Source: an uncultured Microbulbifer sp. (GTDB taxonomy: Bacteria > Pseudomonadota > Gammaproteobacteria > Pseudomonadales > Cellvibrionaceae). Taken from it: a stretch of DNA of 64,000 bases. Positions within the stretch are counted from its first letter, which is position 1. Each line of letters starts with the position of its first letter. The translations under genes were made by a program, and so were the position numbers. The DNA lies in the NCBI RefSeq assembly GCF_947498635.1, contig NZ_CANMKV010000001.1, positions 186,001-250,000 of the forward strand, given 5' to 3'. Below, piece by piece: positions 21,097 through 31,340 of this stretch. The notes below the pieces were generated by a model that saw nothing but the letters and a program-made list of their open reading frames with translations, was not told the DNA's origin and searched no databases.

Positions 21097-23304
21097 TTAG
21101 CTATCGCTGCGCAAGTGTCTATCGAAGAAATCTTTGATCATGGTGTACTGGTGAATACGGGTCTGCTTACCTCGCAGACTATGTTTTTTGCCAGGATAGG
21201 TCATTAACTCAAACTGTTGACCATTATCCTGTAACTGCTTAATTAGCCGAGTGGTATTAGTGAACAAAACATTGTCATCCGCCATACCGTGATAGATCAA
21301 CAAAGAGCCCTTGAGTCCGTCAGTATAGGGGAAAACCGAGGAGGCCTGATAAGCATCCGAATCAGTATTAGGGTTACCCATATAACGCTCAGTATAGTGG
21401 GTATCATAAAGGGCCCAGTCTGTAACCGGTGCGCCCGAAACTCCGGCCTTAAAGTAATCGCCCGCTTTAAACATACTCATAAGAGCCATATAGCCCCCAT
21501 AACTATGCCCATAAATACCGATATTTTTACTATCCACGTAAGGTAGAGAGCGTAAATATTTCACCCCGGCAACCTGATCTTCAACCTCTGGACCACCCAT
21601 GTTTTTGAATATAGGATTTTCAAAGGCCGTTCCTCTATTTGCAGAACCGCGATTATCCAAAGAAAAGACAATGTAGCCCTGCTGCGCCATAAATTGATTG
21701 AAGGCTTTATCCCAACTATTGGTGACAACCTGTGCGTGGGGACCACCATAGACATACACCATTACAGGATAACGCTTACCGGCATCAAAATGTCTCGGCT
21801 TGTACAGGCGATAATTGAGCCGATGCCCCTGAGACCCTTTGATAGAACCGAACTCCGGGGCAACCCAATCGGACTTATAAGGATATAGGGGATGCTCCTT
21901 AACAACCGCATTTTCTTCAAGCCAAGTCACCCGTTCACCATCCGTACGATGTAGGCTGACCTGCGGTGGTGTATTCACATTGGAGAACTTATCGATATAA
22001 CCCGAAGCATCTTTGGCGAATTCAATATTATGCATACCATTTGCCTTGGAGATCCGCTGTATCCCCCCCCTTTCGTTTAAAGCCATTCGATATAAATGTC
22101 GCTCTATAGACGTATCTTTGCGCCCCGTGAAATATATCAAGCCCTTTTTATCATCGACTGCCTCAAGCTCATCCACCACCCAATGACCTTGGGTTAGCTG
22201 AGTTAACAGCTTGCCGTTAAGATTGTACAAATAGAGGTGTTTGTAACCATCTCTCTCCGAAGACCAAATAAATTGATCTTTACCCTCAAGAAAGTAGAGA
22301 TCGTCACTCAAGTTTACCCAGGTATCACTGGACTCACCTAGCAGAGTCTTACTTGTATTGCTTTGCAAATCAAAAGCTCGAAGTTCCAGCTTCCGCTGAT
22401 TTCGAGATTGCCACTGAAAAGTCAGCAGGTTTTTGTGTGCCCATTGCACCCGGGGAATATAAATATCCTGGTTATCACCCAGGTTGATCCAGCGCGTTTT
22501 TCCAGACTCAACGTCCAATATGCCTAACCGAATTTTTACATTGGCCTTACCCGCAGCTGGATAGCGCTGCTGAATCATTTCAATACGATCCGCATAGATT
22601 TCACTGCGGGTCAGTTCATCCACAGGAGATTCATCCACTTGTAGAAAAGCAATATGGCGGTCATCTGGTGACCACCAATAACCGGTCATTCGGCCCATTT
22701 CCTCCTGGGCGACAAATTCAGCCATACCATTTTTAATCGGCCCCTTGCCATCCAGGGTCAATTGTCGTTCTTGTGCATTTTTTAAATCGACCAGGTGAAT
22801 ATTTTGTTCACGAATAAAAGATACATACCGACCACTGGGTGAAACTCGCACATCGGTTTCAAAGGCGTCTGTATCCGTCAGCCTCTGTGCCGTCTTTTTA
22901 TTAAGATCGTAGTAATAAATATCCCCAGCCAGCGGGAACAATAGAGCTTGCCCGTCCTCAGACCAGTTGTACTCCATAATTCCACTGCCATAGATACGCT
23001 GGCGTTCGCGCCGAGCCTTCTCCTCATCCGACAGGATTTCATGACCGCGGTGCAGACTGTCGGAATTTACCAGTATTCGGGATTCCCCATCGGCAATATT
23101 GTATTCCCACAAATCATACCGGTTGTAATCTTCCTCACGACCTTTCAGATAAGTCACTCGACTCCCATCGGGGGAGTACTCCAGGGCCCGCGGGGCAGAA
23201 CCACTCAAAGCAGGATCTGAGAATATTCTTTCAATGGTCAGTGGTTCAGCGGTACAAATACCCACGAAAGCACCACCAAGCAGGGCCAGAAGTGTTCTTT
23301 TCAT
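21097..23304 (-). CDS. S9 family dipeptidyl peptidase IV-like enzyme
   Basis: 735 residues from ATG 23304 (MKRTLLALLGGAFVGICTA, signal peptide); the frame opens at 23349. Residues about 30-490 form the N-terminal beta-propeller, with the DPP-IV-type acidic motif QEEMGR that binds the substrate amino group. The alpha/beta-hydrolase domain holds nucleophile Ser601 in GHSYGGYM, Asp near 677 in MADDNV and His near 708 in GKKHSLRG. YVYGGPHAQ forms the oxyanion region. The enzyme likely releases X-Pro dipeptides from peptides in the periplasm. Monocistronic, with a probable terminator downstream. Confidence 0.93.
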   Translation of the reverse strand: MKRTLLALLGGAFVGICTAEPLTIERIFSDPALSGSAPRALEYSPDGSRVTYLKGREEDYNRYDLWEYNIADGESRILVNSDSLHRGHEILSDEEKARRERQRIYGSGIMEYNWSEDGQALLFPLAGDIYYYDLNKKTAQRLTDTDAFETDVRVSPSGRYVSFIREQNIHLVDLKNAQERQLTLDGKGPIKNGMAEFVAQEEMGRMTGYWWSPDDRHIAFLQVDESPVDELTRSEIYADRIEMIQQRYPAAGKANVKIRLGILDVESGKTRWINLGDNQDIYIPRVQWAHKNLLTFQWQSRNQRKLELRAFDLQSNTSKTLLGESSDTWVNLSDDLYFLEGKDQFIWSSERDGYKHLYLYNLNGKLLTQLTQGHWVVDELEAVDDKKGLIYFTGRKDTSIERHLYRMALNERGGIQRISKANGMHNIEFAKDASGYIDKFSNVNTPPQVSLHRTDGERVTWLEENAVVKEHPLYPYKSDWVAPEFGSIKGSQGHRLNYRLYKPRHFDAGKRYPVMVYVYGGPHAQVVTNSWDKAFNQFMAQQGYIVFSLDNRGSANRGTAFENPIFKNMGGPEVEDQVAGVKYLRSLPYVDSKNIGIYGHSYGGYMALMSMFKAGDYFKAGVSGAPVTDWALYDTHYTERYMGNPNTDSDAYQASSVFPYTDGLKGSLLIYHGMADDNVLFTNTTRLIKQLQDNGQQFELMTYPGKKHSLRGKQTRIHQYTMIKDFFDRHLRSDS

Positions 23305-23576
23305 AGTTGCTCTTAATTTTATATTTTCACTACGGTACTCGGTTTTCAACCGAATCGCCGCTGGTGAATTGAGTAAAGTTCTAACATCAACTTATTTAAT
23401 ACTTGGCGATTTTACAATGTAATATGCACCTCAAGTAATCTGTCGAACCTCCTTTTAAAGAACTTCTAAATGATTATTCTGAAATTAGTGGACTTTACAA
23501 ATTTTTACTCTGCTTTACCGACCTTAGTTAAGTCCTAGGGTCATACTGGGGCACCCACTTTCGCAGGATAATTACA

Positions 23577-24002
23577 ATGAATTTTTACTTAATCCCCCCT
23601 ATTGCCGCAGCCCTGATGATTAGCGGCTGTAATTCAACCCCAGTGGTTCCCACAACAGAATCCTTTGTAACCCAGATCGGCGAACTGGGCCATAAACGCT
23701 TTACCTATAAAGCTACTCTGGGCCCTGATCGCCCTTCCGGCCAGAAGCCCCGGAGAGCCCCCCCTGGTGGTACCCCAGAGGGAAGTCGTAAAGGTGGGAA
23801 GCCTAGTGGAGGGAAACCCGGCGCAGAAAAACCCAGCGGTAATAAACCCAATACCGGAGAAATTAGAAAAATCGCAATGGAGAGAATGGAATTTCTGCTC
23901 CATGAAAGCAGTTTCTGTCCCAATGGGTGGTTCCTGATAGAGCAGACTATCGATCAAAACCGGGCAGAAATCCTCGGTGAATGCCGAGCAGAATCGCCCT
24001 AA
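23577..24002 (+). CDS. lipoprotein with Pro/Gly/Lys-rich linker
   Basis: 141 residues, unknown family. The N-terminus MNFYLIPPIAAALMISGCNS has a lipobox (ISGC), so it is a predicted lipoprotein. Residues about 45-95 are low complexity, built of KPSGGKPG/EKPSGNKP-like units that probably span part of the envelope as a flexible basic linker. A conserved-looking C-terminal part (MERMEFLLHESSFCPNGWFLIEQT, with later GEC) has two Cys that may form a disulfide. It has its own spacer on both sides and AGGATAATTACA before the ATG. Function unknown. Confidence 0.7.
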   Translation: MNFYLIPPIAAALMISGCNSTPVVPTTESFVTQIGELGHKRFTYKATLGPDRPSGQKPRRAPPGGTPEGSRKGGKPSGGKPGAEKPSGNKPNTGEIRKIAMERMEFLLHESSFCPNGWFLIEQTIDQNRAEILGECRAESP

Positions 24003-24215
24003 TAACAGTGCAGATCCTTAACTGCGGTTAGCATTGGCTTCATGACGAAGAATCCTCCTCTCCCTGGATAGCCGGTGATTACATTCTTCTGTATAGCTAT
24101 TCGACATCCATGTCTTATCGCACCCCGAGAGGAGGGATATCCTCTCCCCACTTCTTTGGGCCTCCCGAGAAATACCAACCGTTTCGCTTATCCGTATGGA
24201 TATTCGATGAGCGAT

Positions 24216-25079
24216 CTAGCTGTCTGAATGGTCATTTTTCAGCAAGAAATCGGCATGGAAGCGCAAGTGCTCTTCGATAAAAGAGGCAATAAAGTAATAA
24301 CTGTGGTCATAGCCCCCGTGGTGCTCAAACCGGATCGGATAGCCACAAACTTCCGCTGCCATCTGCAAGGCTTCCGGTCGCAACTGCTGTTCCAAAAACT
24401 CATCCTTATCACCCTGCGATACCAGTATGGGACGGTGATTTATGGCTCGCCCCACCAATACCGAAGCATCGTACTCTTCCCAGTGAGTGGTTTCCGCACC
24501 CAAATATGCACCCAAAGCCTTCTCTCCCCAGGGACAGGCAATCGGATTACAGATTGGACTAAAGGCAGAAATAGACGTATAGCGCTCAGGGTTTCTCAAG
24601 CCAATAACCAGTGCGCCGTGCCCACCCATGGAGTGACCGCTGATCGCACGACGCTGATTCACAGGAAAATTTCCCTCAATCAATGCCGGCAACTCCTCCA
24701 CAATGTAGTCATACATTCGATAGTGCTGCTTCCAGGGGTCCTGGGTCGCATTGACATAAAATCCCGCACCCTGCCCCAGGTCGTAGGAAGGATCATCTGC
24801 AACATCCTCGCCACGGGGACTGGTATCCGGCACCACCAATACAATACCCAACTCTGCGGCCATGCGCTGGGCGCCGGCTTTCTGGCTAAAGTTGGCATCG
24901 GTACAAGTCAGGCCCGACAACCAATAGAGCACCGGGAAATGGTGTCCCTGTTCGCTATCCGCCCCCTGAGGTAAATAAACCGAGAAATGCATGGAGCAAT
25001 TCAACGTGGAGGAGTGGTGCCGGTATTGCTGCTGCTGCCCGCTAAAAGACCGCACACTGCTAATAAGCTCAATAGACAT
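24216..25079 (-). CDS. fghA: S-formylglutathione hydrolase
   Basis: 287 residues. An esterase-D type alpha/beta hydrolase that converts S-formylglutathione to formate and glutathione, the second step of formaldehyde detoxification. Landmarks are [23 protein letters not shown], the nucleophile elbow [11 protein letters not shown], and late SQGDKDEFL (Asp) and GGYDHSYYF (His). Length matches the family. It follows the frmA-type dehydrogenase gene by only 12 bp on the same strand, so the two form an operon and a complete pathway. Confidence 0.94.
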   Translation of the reverse strand: MSIELISSVRSFSGQQQQYRHHSSTLNCSMHFSVYLPQGADSEQGHHFPVLYWLSGLTCTDANFSQKAGAQRMAAELGIVLVVPDTSPRGEDVADDPSYDLGQGAGFYVNATQDPWKQHYRMYDYIVEELPALIEGNFPVNQRRAISGHSMGGHGALVIGLRNPERYTSISAFSPICNPIACPWGEKALGAYLGAETTHWEEYDASVLVGRAINHRPILVSQGDKDEFLEQQLRPEALQMAAEVCGYPIRFEHHGGYDHSYYFIASFIEEHLRFHADFLLKNDHSDS

Positions 25080-25091
25080 AAGTTAATCCGC

Positions 25092-26249
<1,158 letters not shown>

Positions 26250-26444
26250 TTAAATTCAACAGAAGCCCAGCATAGCCCGCCAATATTGGCGAGGCAAAAT
26301 ACAGGCCTCTTGAGAGACAAACCGGCGCCAATTTTTCGCCGGAAAAAATCCGGTAGAGAAAGGAAAAGGGACCTTGAACAGTACCAAACAGATACCCGCT
26401 CACTAGAGGCACAGAGAACTGACGTAGAGGTAAACTCAGCGGTA

Positions 26445-27449
26445 CTAGCGCTGCTGTTTTCGCCACTGTAGCGGAGAGCGGCCGTGCACGGTGCGGAAGG
26501 CTTTGGAAAAAGCACTCGTGTCAGTGTATCCAAGACTTGCCGAAAGCAAACCAATTCCGATATTGGAAGCACGCAGATGCCAGCGGGCAGTCTCCATACG
26601 CGCTTCCAGCAAGAGCTGCTTAAAAGAGGTTCCGGCTGCGCGCAAATGCCGCTGTAAAGTTCGCACTGGGGTGTCCACCAGCTGCGCAACCTGGGCCAGG
26701 CTATGCTGCTGGGCGCCTAGGGTCTGCAGTATTAACGTGTGCACCTGCCCTGCGACATCCCCCCGGTGCTCCAAGAGTAGAGCCCGGGTAAACTCTTCAA
26801 AGTATTGCACAAGGCTCTCACTTGGTGCTTTGAGAGGCCGCTGTAACAGCTCTACTTCAAACACAAGGCAATCATATTCCTGAGCAAACAATACCTCAGC
26901 TTCAAAATACTCGTGGTAACGTTGCGGTGGGGAGAGAGGGGGATGACGAATGTGCACCTGGCGCGGACGAATATCTTCCCCCGCTAATTCCCGAAATAAC
27001 CGGCAGGCAGCGCCCAGGGCCAGCTCACTATATTGTTCGCTACCTTTGACCCCATCACTGTGACTGACTCGGCGGGCAATCAGGCAACCGTTCCCCTCGG
27101 CTAAGCGCCAGTGATCCGCTTGATTATGCAGCACCATATAACGATGGCTTGCCCCCAGTGCAGCATCCAGGTTTTCTTCTCCAAGCAATAATTTACCCAG
27201 CACACCGAGCATCCGCAGTCCCTGCATTTCAGCGAGCCGCAGTCCGAAGTCACTGCAATTTAATTCGCACACACACAAGTTCAGTAAATCGACGAGGGTG
27301 GCAAGAGGAATCAGGATATCGGGTCGACGCACACAATCTACAGGTAGGCCTACCGCGGCGAGCAAGCGAGCCGGAGACCCTCCCAGTTGGGGCACCAGAG
27401 TATTGAAACCCGCAAGAGTACCGCTGCGAATTTCATAAGTGGGGTTCAT
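26445..27449 (-). CDS. AraC-family transcriptional regulator (arabinose_bd type N-terminus)
   Basis: 334 residues from ATG 27449 (CAGGATCA upstream); the frame opens at 27533. Residues about 1-210 match the OruR/VirS-type N-terminal domain (LGGSPARLLAAVGLP, CSDFGLRLAEMQ, LGVLGKLLL). The C-terminal 100 residues hold the double HTH (DTPVRTLQRHLRAAGTSFKQLL, then SLGYTDTSAFSKAFRTVHGRSPLQWR). This subfamily often controls metabolism genes and is not the arabinose sensor. It sits upstream of frmA-fghA on the same strand, so formaldehyde or alcohol response is plausible but not demonstrated. Confidence 0.9.
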   Translation of the reverse strand: MNPTYEIRSGTLAGFNTLVPQLGGSPARLLAAVGLPVDCVRRPDILIPLATLVDLLNLCVCELNCSDFGLRLAEMQGLRMLGVLGKLLLGEENLDAALGASHRYMVLHNQADHWRLAEGNGCLIARRVSHSDGVKGSEQYSELALGAACRLFRELAGEDIRPRQVHIRHPPLSPPQRYHEYFEAEVLFAQEYDCLVFEVELLQRPLKAPSESLVQYFEEFTRALLLEHRGDVAGQVHTLILQTLGAQQHSLAQVAQLVDTPVRTLQRHLRAAGTSFKQLLLEARMETARWHLRASNIGIGLLSASLGYTDTSAFSKAFRTVHGRSPLQWRKQQR

Positions 27450-27688
27450 TGATCCTGCTCCGGATTCAGCCGCTACTTCAGCAGTCGCTATATTGGGATA
27501 CCGGGCCGCGCCAAACTGGGCATTTGCAGCCAATACGCGATGATAAAAGAAATTAGATAAGTTAGACGGGGCTATAGTAACAGGCCGAACCTATTCGAGT
27601 AACACATGCGACGGCGGAGACTTGCATCTCCGCCGAAGAGAAAATGCCATCTACAGTACGGTATTTACATCCGATAGGTTCTGAAATT

Positions 27689-28264
27689 TCAGCCGATTTT
27701 TTTGACAAACTTCGTCAAAATGACGATCCGCTGCCCTTCCACACGTCCCTCAATGTGCTCTGGATTATCCGTCAGGCTAATTCCCCGCACCGCGGTACCA
27801 CGCTTGGCAACCAGACTTGAACCCTTCACATCCAGGTCCTTGATAATGGTCACATTATCCCCAGCCTGCAGCTGCACACCATTGCTGTCGCGATGCACTA
27901 GAACATCGCCCGCTTCCGGTAAGGCACCAGCCTGTGCCCAGCTGAGTTGATCATCATCCAGATATAACATGTCAAACAGGTCTTGGGCCCAGGTTTCCGA
28001 GGACAATCGCTTGAGCAGGCGCCATGCCAGCACCTGCACCGCTGGCTCTTGGCTCCACATACTGTCAGAGAGACACTGCCAGTGGGCACTGTCGAGCTGA
28101 GAAGGATCGCTCAACTGGTCTCGACAGGTCTGACATAACAACACCTGAGCTTGCGCCTGTACTGAGGATTCCGGTACTTCGTAAACCTGCAGGTTACCCT
28201 GAGATTGACAAAGCTCACATTGACCACCACTGCGCTGAAGCAGCTGTTCCTGACTGACCGCCAT
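27689..28264 (-). CDS. PhnA/YjdM-family zinc-ribbon protein
   Basis: 191 residues. The N-terminus contains a zinc ribbon (CELCQSQGNLQVYEV, then LLCQTCRDQL) and the C-terminus the PhnA domain, with VHRDSNGVQLQAGDNVTIIKDLDVKGSS and RGTAVRGISLTDNPEHIEG read in segments. Despite the name, the family is not needed for phosphonate breakdown. The middle, with DSAHWQCLSDSMWSQEPAVQVLAWRLL in pieces, is usual for longer PhnA proteins. Cytoplasmic. It lies downstream of the CBS gene on the same strand, with a hairpin in between. The cellular role is not known. Confidence 0.88.
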   Translation of the reverse strand: MAVSQEQLLQRSGGQCELCQSQGNLQVYEVPESSVQAQAQVLLCQTCRDQLSDPSQLDSAHWQCLSDSMWSQEPAVQVLAWRLLKRLSSETWAQDLFDMLYLDDDQLSWAQAGALPEAGDVLVHRDSNGVQLQAGDNVTIIKDLDVKGSSLVAKRGTAVRGISLTDNPEHIEGRVEGQRIVILTKFVKKIG

Positions 28265-28462
28265 GAATTACCTCAAAAAGTGCGGAGTATACGCGCTCAC
28301 TCATGAGTTCGCGTCCCCCACACCACTTGCCCGGCTTTCAGAAAGGATCTATAGGGTATCAGCCTGCTGTGAAGCAGGCCTGGAAGAGGCTGTTAAAATT
28401 TGGGGCGCATTGGCAGATCCCCGTTATGGCAAACCTCTTTTAGGGCCCATAAAATTTGGTAT

Positions 28463-28483
28463 AAGCCCCATCAAATGGGGCTT
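28463..28483. terminator. short hairpin between CBS and PhnA-like genes
   Basis: AAGCCCCAT-CAA-ATGGGGCTT, a perfect 9-bp stem with a 3-nt loop, 8 bp past the stop of the minus-strand CBS gene. Downstream on the minus strand there is no good T-run, so termination is uncertain. Confidence 0.45.
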
Positions 28484-28490
28484 TAGACAT

Positions 28491-28907
28491 TCAATGATGC
28501 GCCGAGACTGCCGAGGCGAAGTGACCGCCCTGCTTGCTGGCGATCGCCGAGGTGATATCTCCAAGGCTCAGGATGCCCACCATGCGCTTCTCACTATTCA
28601 GAACGGGCATACGCCGAAGCAATTGCTGTTCCATTTTGTGTACGGCAGACAGCAGATCATCCTCCTCCCAGCACCACTCAATACCCTCGGTCATGACATC
28701 GCGGGCAGTCAAAGAAGAAAGATTTCCTCCCTGCACCACGCCACGACACACAATATCCCGGTCGGTGACCATACCTACCAAACGATCATTCTCACCGATG
28801 GGTACCGCACCGATATCCTCATCGCGCAGAATCTTCGCCAATTCCTGCAATGAGGTATCTGGTGTACACCAGGTTGCTCCCTGATGCATCGCCTGTTTCA
28901 CTTTCAT
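28491..28907 (-). CDS. CBS-domain protein
   Basis: 138 residues, consisting of two CBS motifs in tandem: MVTDRDIVCRGV after the first repeat, and GILSLGDITSAIA in the second. The ligand-site-type GAVPIGENDRLVGM and RMPVLNSEKRMVGI pairs are clear. Such stand-alone CBS pairs bind adenine nucleotides and act as energy sensors. No fused catalytic domain is present. It is 69 bp downstream of the Hsp20 gene on the same strand; the neighbours are stress related, but the partner is unknown. Confidence 0.92.
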   Translation of the reverse strand: MKVKQAMHQGATWCTPDTSLQELAKILRDEDIGAVPIGENDRLVGMVTDRDIVCRGVVQGGNLSSLTARDVMTEGIEWCWEEDDLLSAVHKMEQQLLRRMPVLNSEKRMVGILSLGDITSAIASKQGGHFASAVSAHH

Positions 28908-28976
28908 CGTTGACCTCTACCATTTGCGGAAAGTTGAACAGCCGATGGCGGAAAAATCCGCCATCGGCAAAATAGA

Positions 28977-29405
28977 TCAATGCACTTCGATACGCTTTCT
29001 CTGCGGGGGGTGCCCCTCGTGTCTGGGCACCGTCAAAGTCAAGATGCCATCTTTAAAATTCGCATCGATTTCATCTTCACGAACGTCCTCGCCTAAATTG
29101 AAACTGCGCAAGAACTTACCGTAGCGACGCTCCTGGCGTAACACGTGGCCATCCTTCTCTTTCTTGATTTCCCGGTGCACCTCCGCTTCAAGGGTCAATA
29201 CGCCATTCTCCAGGGTGATATTGATGTCATTTTTTCCGACACCTGGCAATTCAGCACTGATTTCATACCTATTCTTGCGCTCGCTCACATCAATGCGCGG
29301 AGAGAAAAAACCCTCTCTCTCAGTGCCAATAGCACGACCGGGCGACAACATTTGTTCAAACATGTTATCCAGATCCAGTAGGGAACCTCTGGGTATCAGA
29401 CTCAT
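28977..29405 (-). CDS. Hsp20/alpha-crystallin family small heat shock protein
   Basis: 142 residues. The alpha-crystallin domain spans about residues 40-135: SPRIDVSERKNRYEISAELPG, then NDINITLENGVLTLEAEV and, near the end, the conserved ANFKDGILTLTVPR motif. An N-terminal variable part (LLDLDNMFEQML) and a short C-terminal tail (RKRIEVH) complete the usual bacterial layout. It is an ATP-independent holdase. It is followed by the CBS gene and is divergent from the host-attachment-type gene. I could not find a convincing sigma-32 promoter or ROSE-type hairpin upstream. Confidence 0.93.
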   Translation of the reverse strand: MSLIPRGSLLDLDNMFEQMLSPGRAIGTEREGFFSPRIDVSERKNRYEISAELPGVGKNDINITLENGVLTLEAEVHREIKKEKDGHVLRQERRYGKFLRSFNLGEDVREDEIDANFKDGILTLTVPRHEGHPPQRKRIEVH

Positions 29406-29748
29406 ACTTACAACCTCCGTCTACCGCTATGTCGCAAGAGGCGCAAGCAAGACCCTAGGGCCCGGCTCACGCCTCTCACATCTTGCCTTCATTCTAGGTA
29501 ATTTCGCGTCACTCGGTAGGAATATGTGCCTAGAAAAACCATCACAAACCACATAAAAGAGCCTTCCAATATTTAAATTTTATATATGGAGGCCGGCAGA
29601 AATTAACCTAAAACGTTTTCACCTCTCCCGAATTAGCCACCTATAAAAACCAGAAAATACAATAATTCCATTCAGTATTTATCCGCTTGATCGTAGGTGG
29701 CGCCAAATTTAACTAGGATAGGAGGGAGTAATAAATGAGGATACGCTC
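29406..29748. other. 343-bp divergent spacer, hsp20 to host-attachment gene
   Basis: Holds the promoters of two divergent genes. A GGAGGGAGTAATAA ribosome region precedes the right-hand gene. No clear heat-shock promoter, ROSE element or ORF is seen. Confidence 0.4.
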
Positions 29749-30186
29749 ATGGCTTTAGCTTGGGTCCTTGTCGCCAATCAATCACAAGCCCGGATTTTCG
29801 AAGCACAAAAACGCGCGGGAAACCTCCATGAAATTCAAGCCCTTCTCCACCCGGAATCCCGCTTATCTGGGCGGGACATTGACAGTGATGCTCCCGGGCG
29901 CAGCTTTGACAGTCATGGTCAGGGCCGCCATGCGATGGGAAATTTCGCCAACATGCACCGCCGTAGTGGTGAAAACTTTGCTCGGGAAATCGCTCACACT
30001 CTGGAACGGGGACGTCAGGAGGGCCGCTTTGAGAAACTGTATATAGTGGCCGAGCCCTACATGGTAGGCAGTTTGCGCGATGCTCTTAAAACACCAACGC
30101 GGGCCACTGTAGCCGGAGAAACGGGAAAAAACCTAGTCGACAGCCAGCCAGATGAAATTCGCGCACAGCTACCAATTTGGCTCTAA
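29749..30186 (+). CDS. host attachment protein family (PF10116-like)
   Basis: 145 residues. The start MALAWVLVANQSQARIFE, then SDAPGRSFDSHGQGRHAM, FAREIAHTLERG and LYIVAEPYMVGSLRDALK match proteins named for Agrobacterium attachment to plant cells. The fold resembles eRF1 middle-domain/baeRF proteins. In most bacteria the name does not describe a proven role. It has no signal peptide and lies beside stress genes (Hsp20, CBS). A hairpin lies 31 bp after the stop. Confidence 0.88.
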   Translation: MALAWVLVANQSQARIFEAQKRAGNLHEIQALLHPESRLSGRDIDSDAPGRSFDSHGQGRHAMGNFANMHRRSGENFAREIAHTLERGRQEGRFEKLYIVAEPYMVGSLRDALKTPTRATVAGETGKNLVDSQPDEIRAQLPIWL

Positions 30187-30217
30187 TAAAAAAATACGGC
30201 TATAAAGCTGGAGAAAA

Positions 30218-30241
30218 CAGGGGCTGAGTGGTCAGCCCCTG
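30218..30241. terminator. hairpin between convergent genes
   Basis: CAGGGGCTGA-GTGG-TCAGCCCCTG, a perfect 10-bp stem with a 4-nt loop. There is no T-run in either direction, so Rho-independent termination is not certain. Confidence 0.5.
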
Positions 30242-30324
30242 CACCTTCAAGAGAAACTCACAGGGAAAACTTTCTTAGAATAGCCGTCAATTACAATGAT
30301 CAGAAATACTGAAAATTTGAGCAC

Positions 30325-31230
30325 TTACACCTTGTTAGCGTCGCTCAGTAACTTTCCAATAAGCTGGTCCTTGTCCCGCCAAAGATTGTAAACCCAGCTA
30401 TTAAATTCGGCGCGAAATACCTGGTCATTCATATAATCAGCACTGAAATATTTCTCTGGGATACGAACCTGCTCAATGCGGACAATTACCCGCTTGACTT
30501 TGCCGGCCAGGAAATCTGAAAAAGTTGGAATACCATCTGGGTAAACAATAGTGACATTCAATAAGCGGTTAAGCTGCTCCCCCATGCTCTGCATGGCAAA
30601 GGCAATACCACCAGACTTGGGCTTGAGCAAATAATTGAATGGAGAGCCTTGCTTGTCATGCTTTTCCTGAGTAAATCGTGTCCCTTCAAGAAAGTTCATA
30701 ATACTTGTAGGTATTAGTTTGAAGCGTTCACAAGCCTTTTTGGTAGCCTCCAGATCTTTGCCACGCATTTCCGGATGTTTTTTTAGGAATGCCTTGGTGT
30801 AACGCTTCATAAATGGAAAGTCTAGCGCCCACCAACAAATCCCCATAACCGGAACCCTGATCAGCTCCTGCTTGATAAAAAATTTCAGGAAGGGAATTTT
30901 CCGATTAAAAATAGATTGCAAGACAAAGATATCAACCCAACTCTGGTGATTGGACGTCACTAAGTACCAACCCTGCTTTTCAAGATCATCCCCCCCCTGA
31001 ATATCCCACTGAGTTTTCTGGGTGAGTTTCATCCAGCCTTTATTTAGGGTTATCCAGCCTTCGGCAATTGCCATGAAAATGGAGGTATATATTTTTCGCA
31101 ATACGGCAAATGGGAAAATCACTCGCAGCACCACAAAAAATAAAATTGGGATAAAACAAAGGATTGTACTGATAAACAACAGTACCGAAGCCAACATCAA
31201 CAACACAACGGAGGGAAGAAAATTTAACAT
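30325..31230 (-). CDS. 1-acyl-glycerol-phosphate acyltransferase-like protein
   Basis: 301 residues. PlsC-superfamily acyltransferase of the longer YihG-like type. The N-terminal 50 residues hold one or two membrane helices (FLPSVVLLMLASVLLFISTIL). Motif I NHQSWVDIFVL (HxxxxD variant) and the later NFLEGTRFT, the usual acceptor-binding block, are intact, followed by KSGGIAFAMQ and VTIVYPDGIPTF. Probably membrane-bound, acylating lysophosphatidate or a related lipid. It is monocistronic; the essential PlsC copy is not visible in this window, so this may be an accessory enzyme. Confidence 0.88.
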   Translation of the reverse strand: MLNFLPSVVLLMLASVLLFISTILCFIPILFFVVLRVIFPFAVLRKIYTSIFMAIAEGWITLNKGWMKLTQKTQWDIQGGDDLEKQGWYLVTSNHQSWVDIFVLQSIFNRKIPFLKFFIKQELIRVPVMGICWWALDFPFMKRYTKAFLKKHPEMRGKDLEATKKACERFKLIPTSIMNFLEGTRFTQEKHDKQGSPFNYLLKPKSGGIAFAMQSMGEQLNRLLNVTIVYPDGIPTFSDFLAGKVKRVIVRIEQVRIPEKYFSADYMNDQVFRAEFNSWVYNLWRDKDQLIGKLLSDANKV

Positions 31231-31340
31231 CTTGTGCTTCTAAATTTTGTAGTAAAAAGAGGCCTTTTACTGTGCACTTGAGCTATCAACACGAGAACAC
31301 AGTATCTTATTCTTGTTCGAAGTCTCTATTGATAGCCAAC

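Noticed and set aside
28263-28853. 196-residue plus-strand open frame
   Set aside because: It lies antisense to the CBS gene, whose protein is clearly recognisable.
29406-29748. sigma-32 promoter or ROSE thermometer for hsp20
   Set aside because: Looked for on the minus strand; no convincing match was seen.
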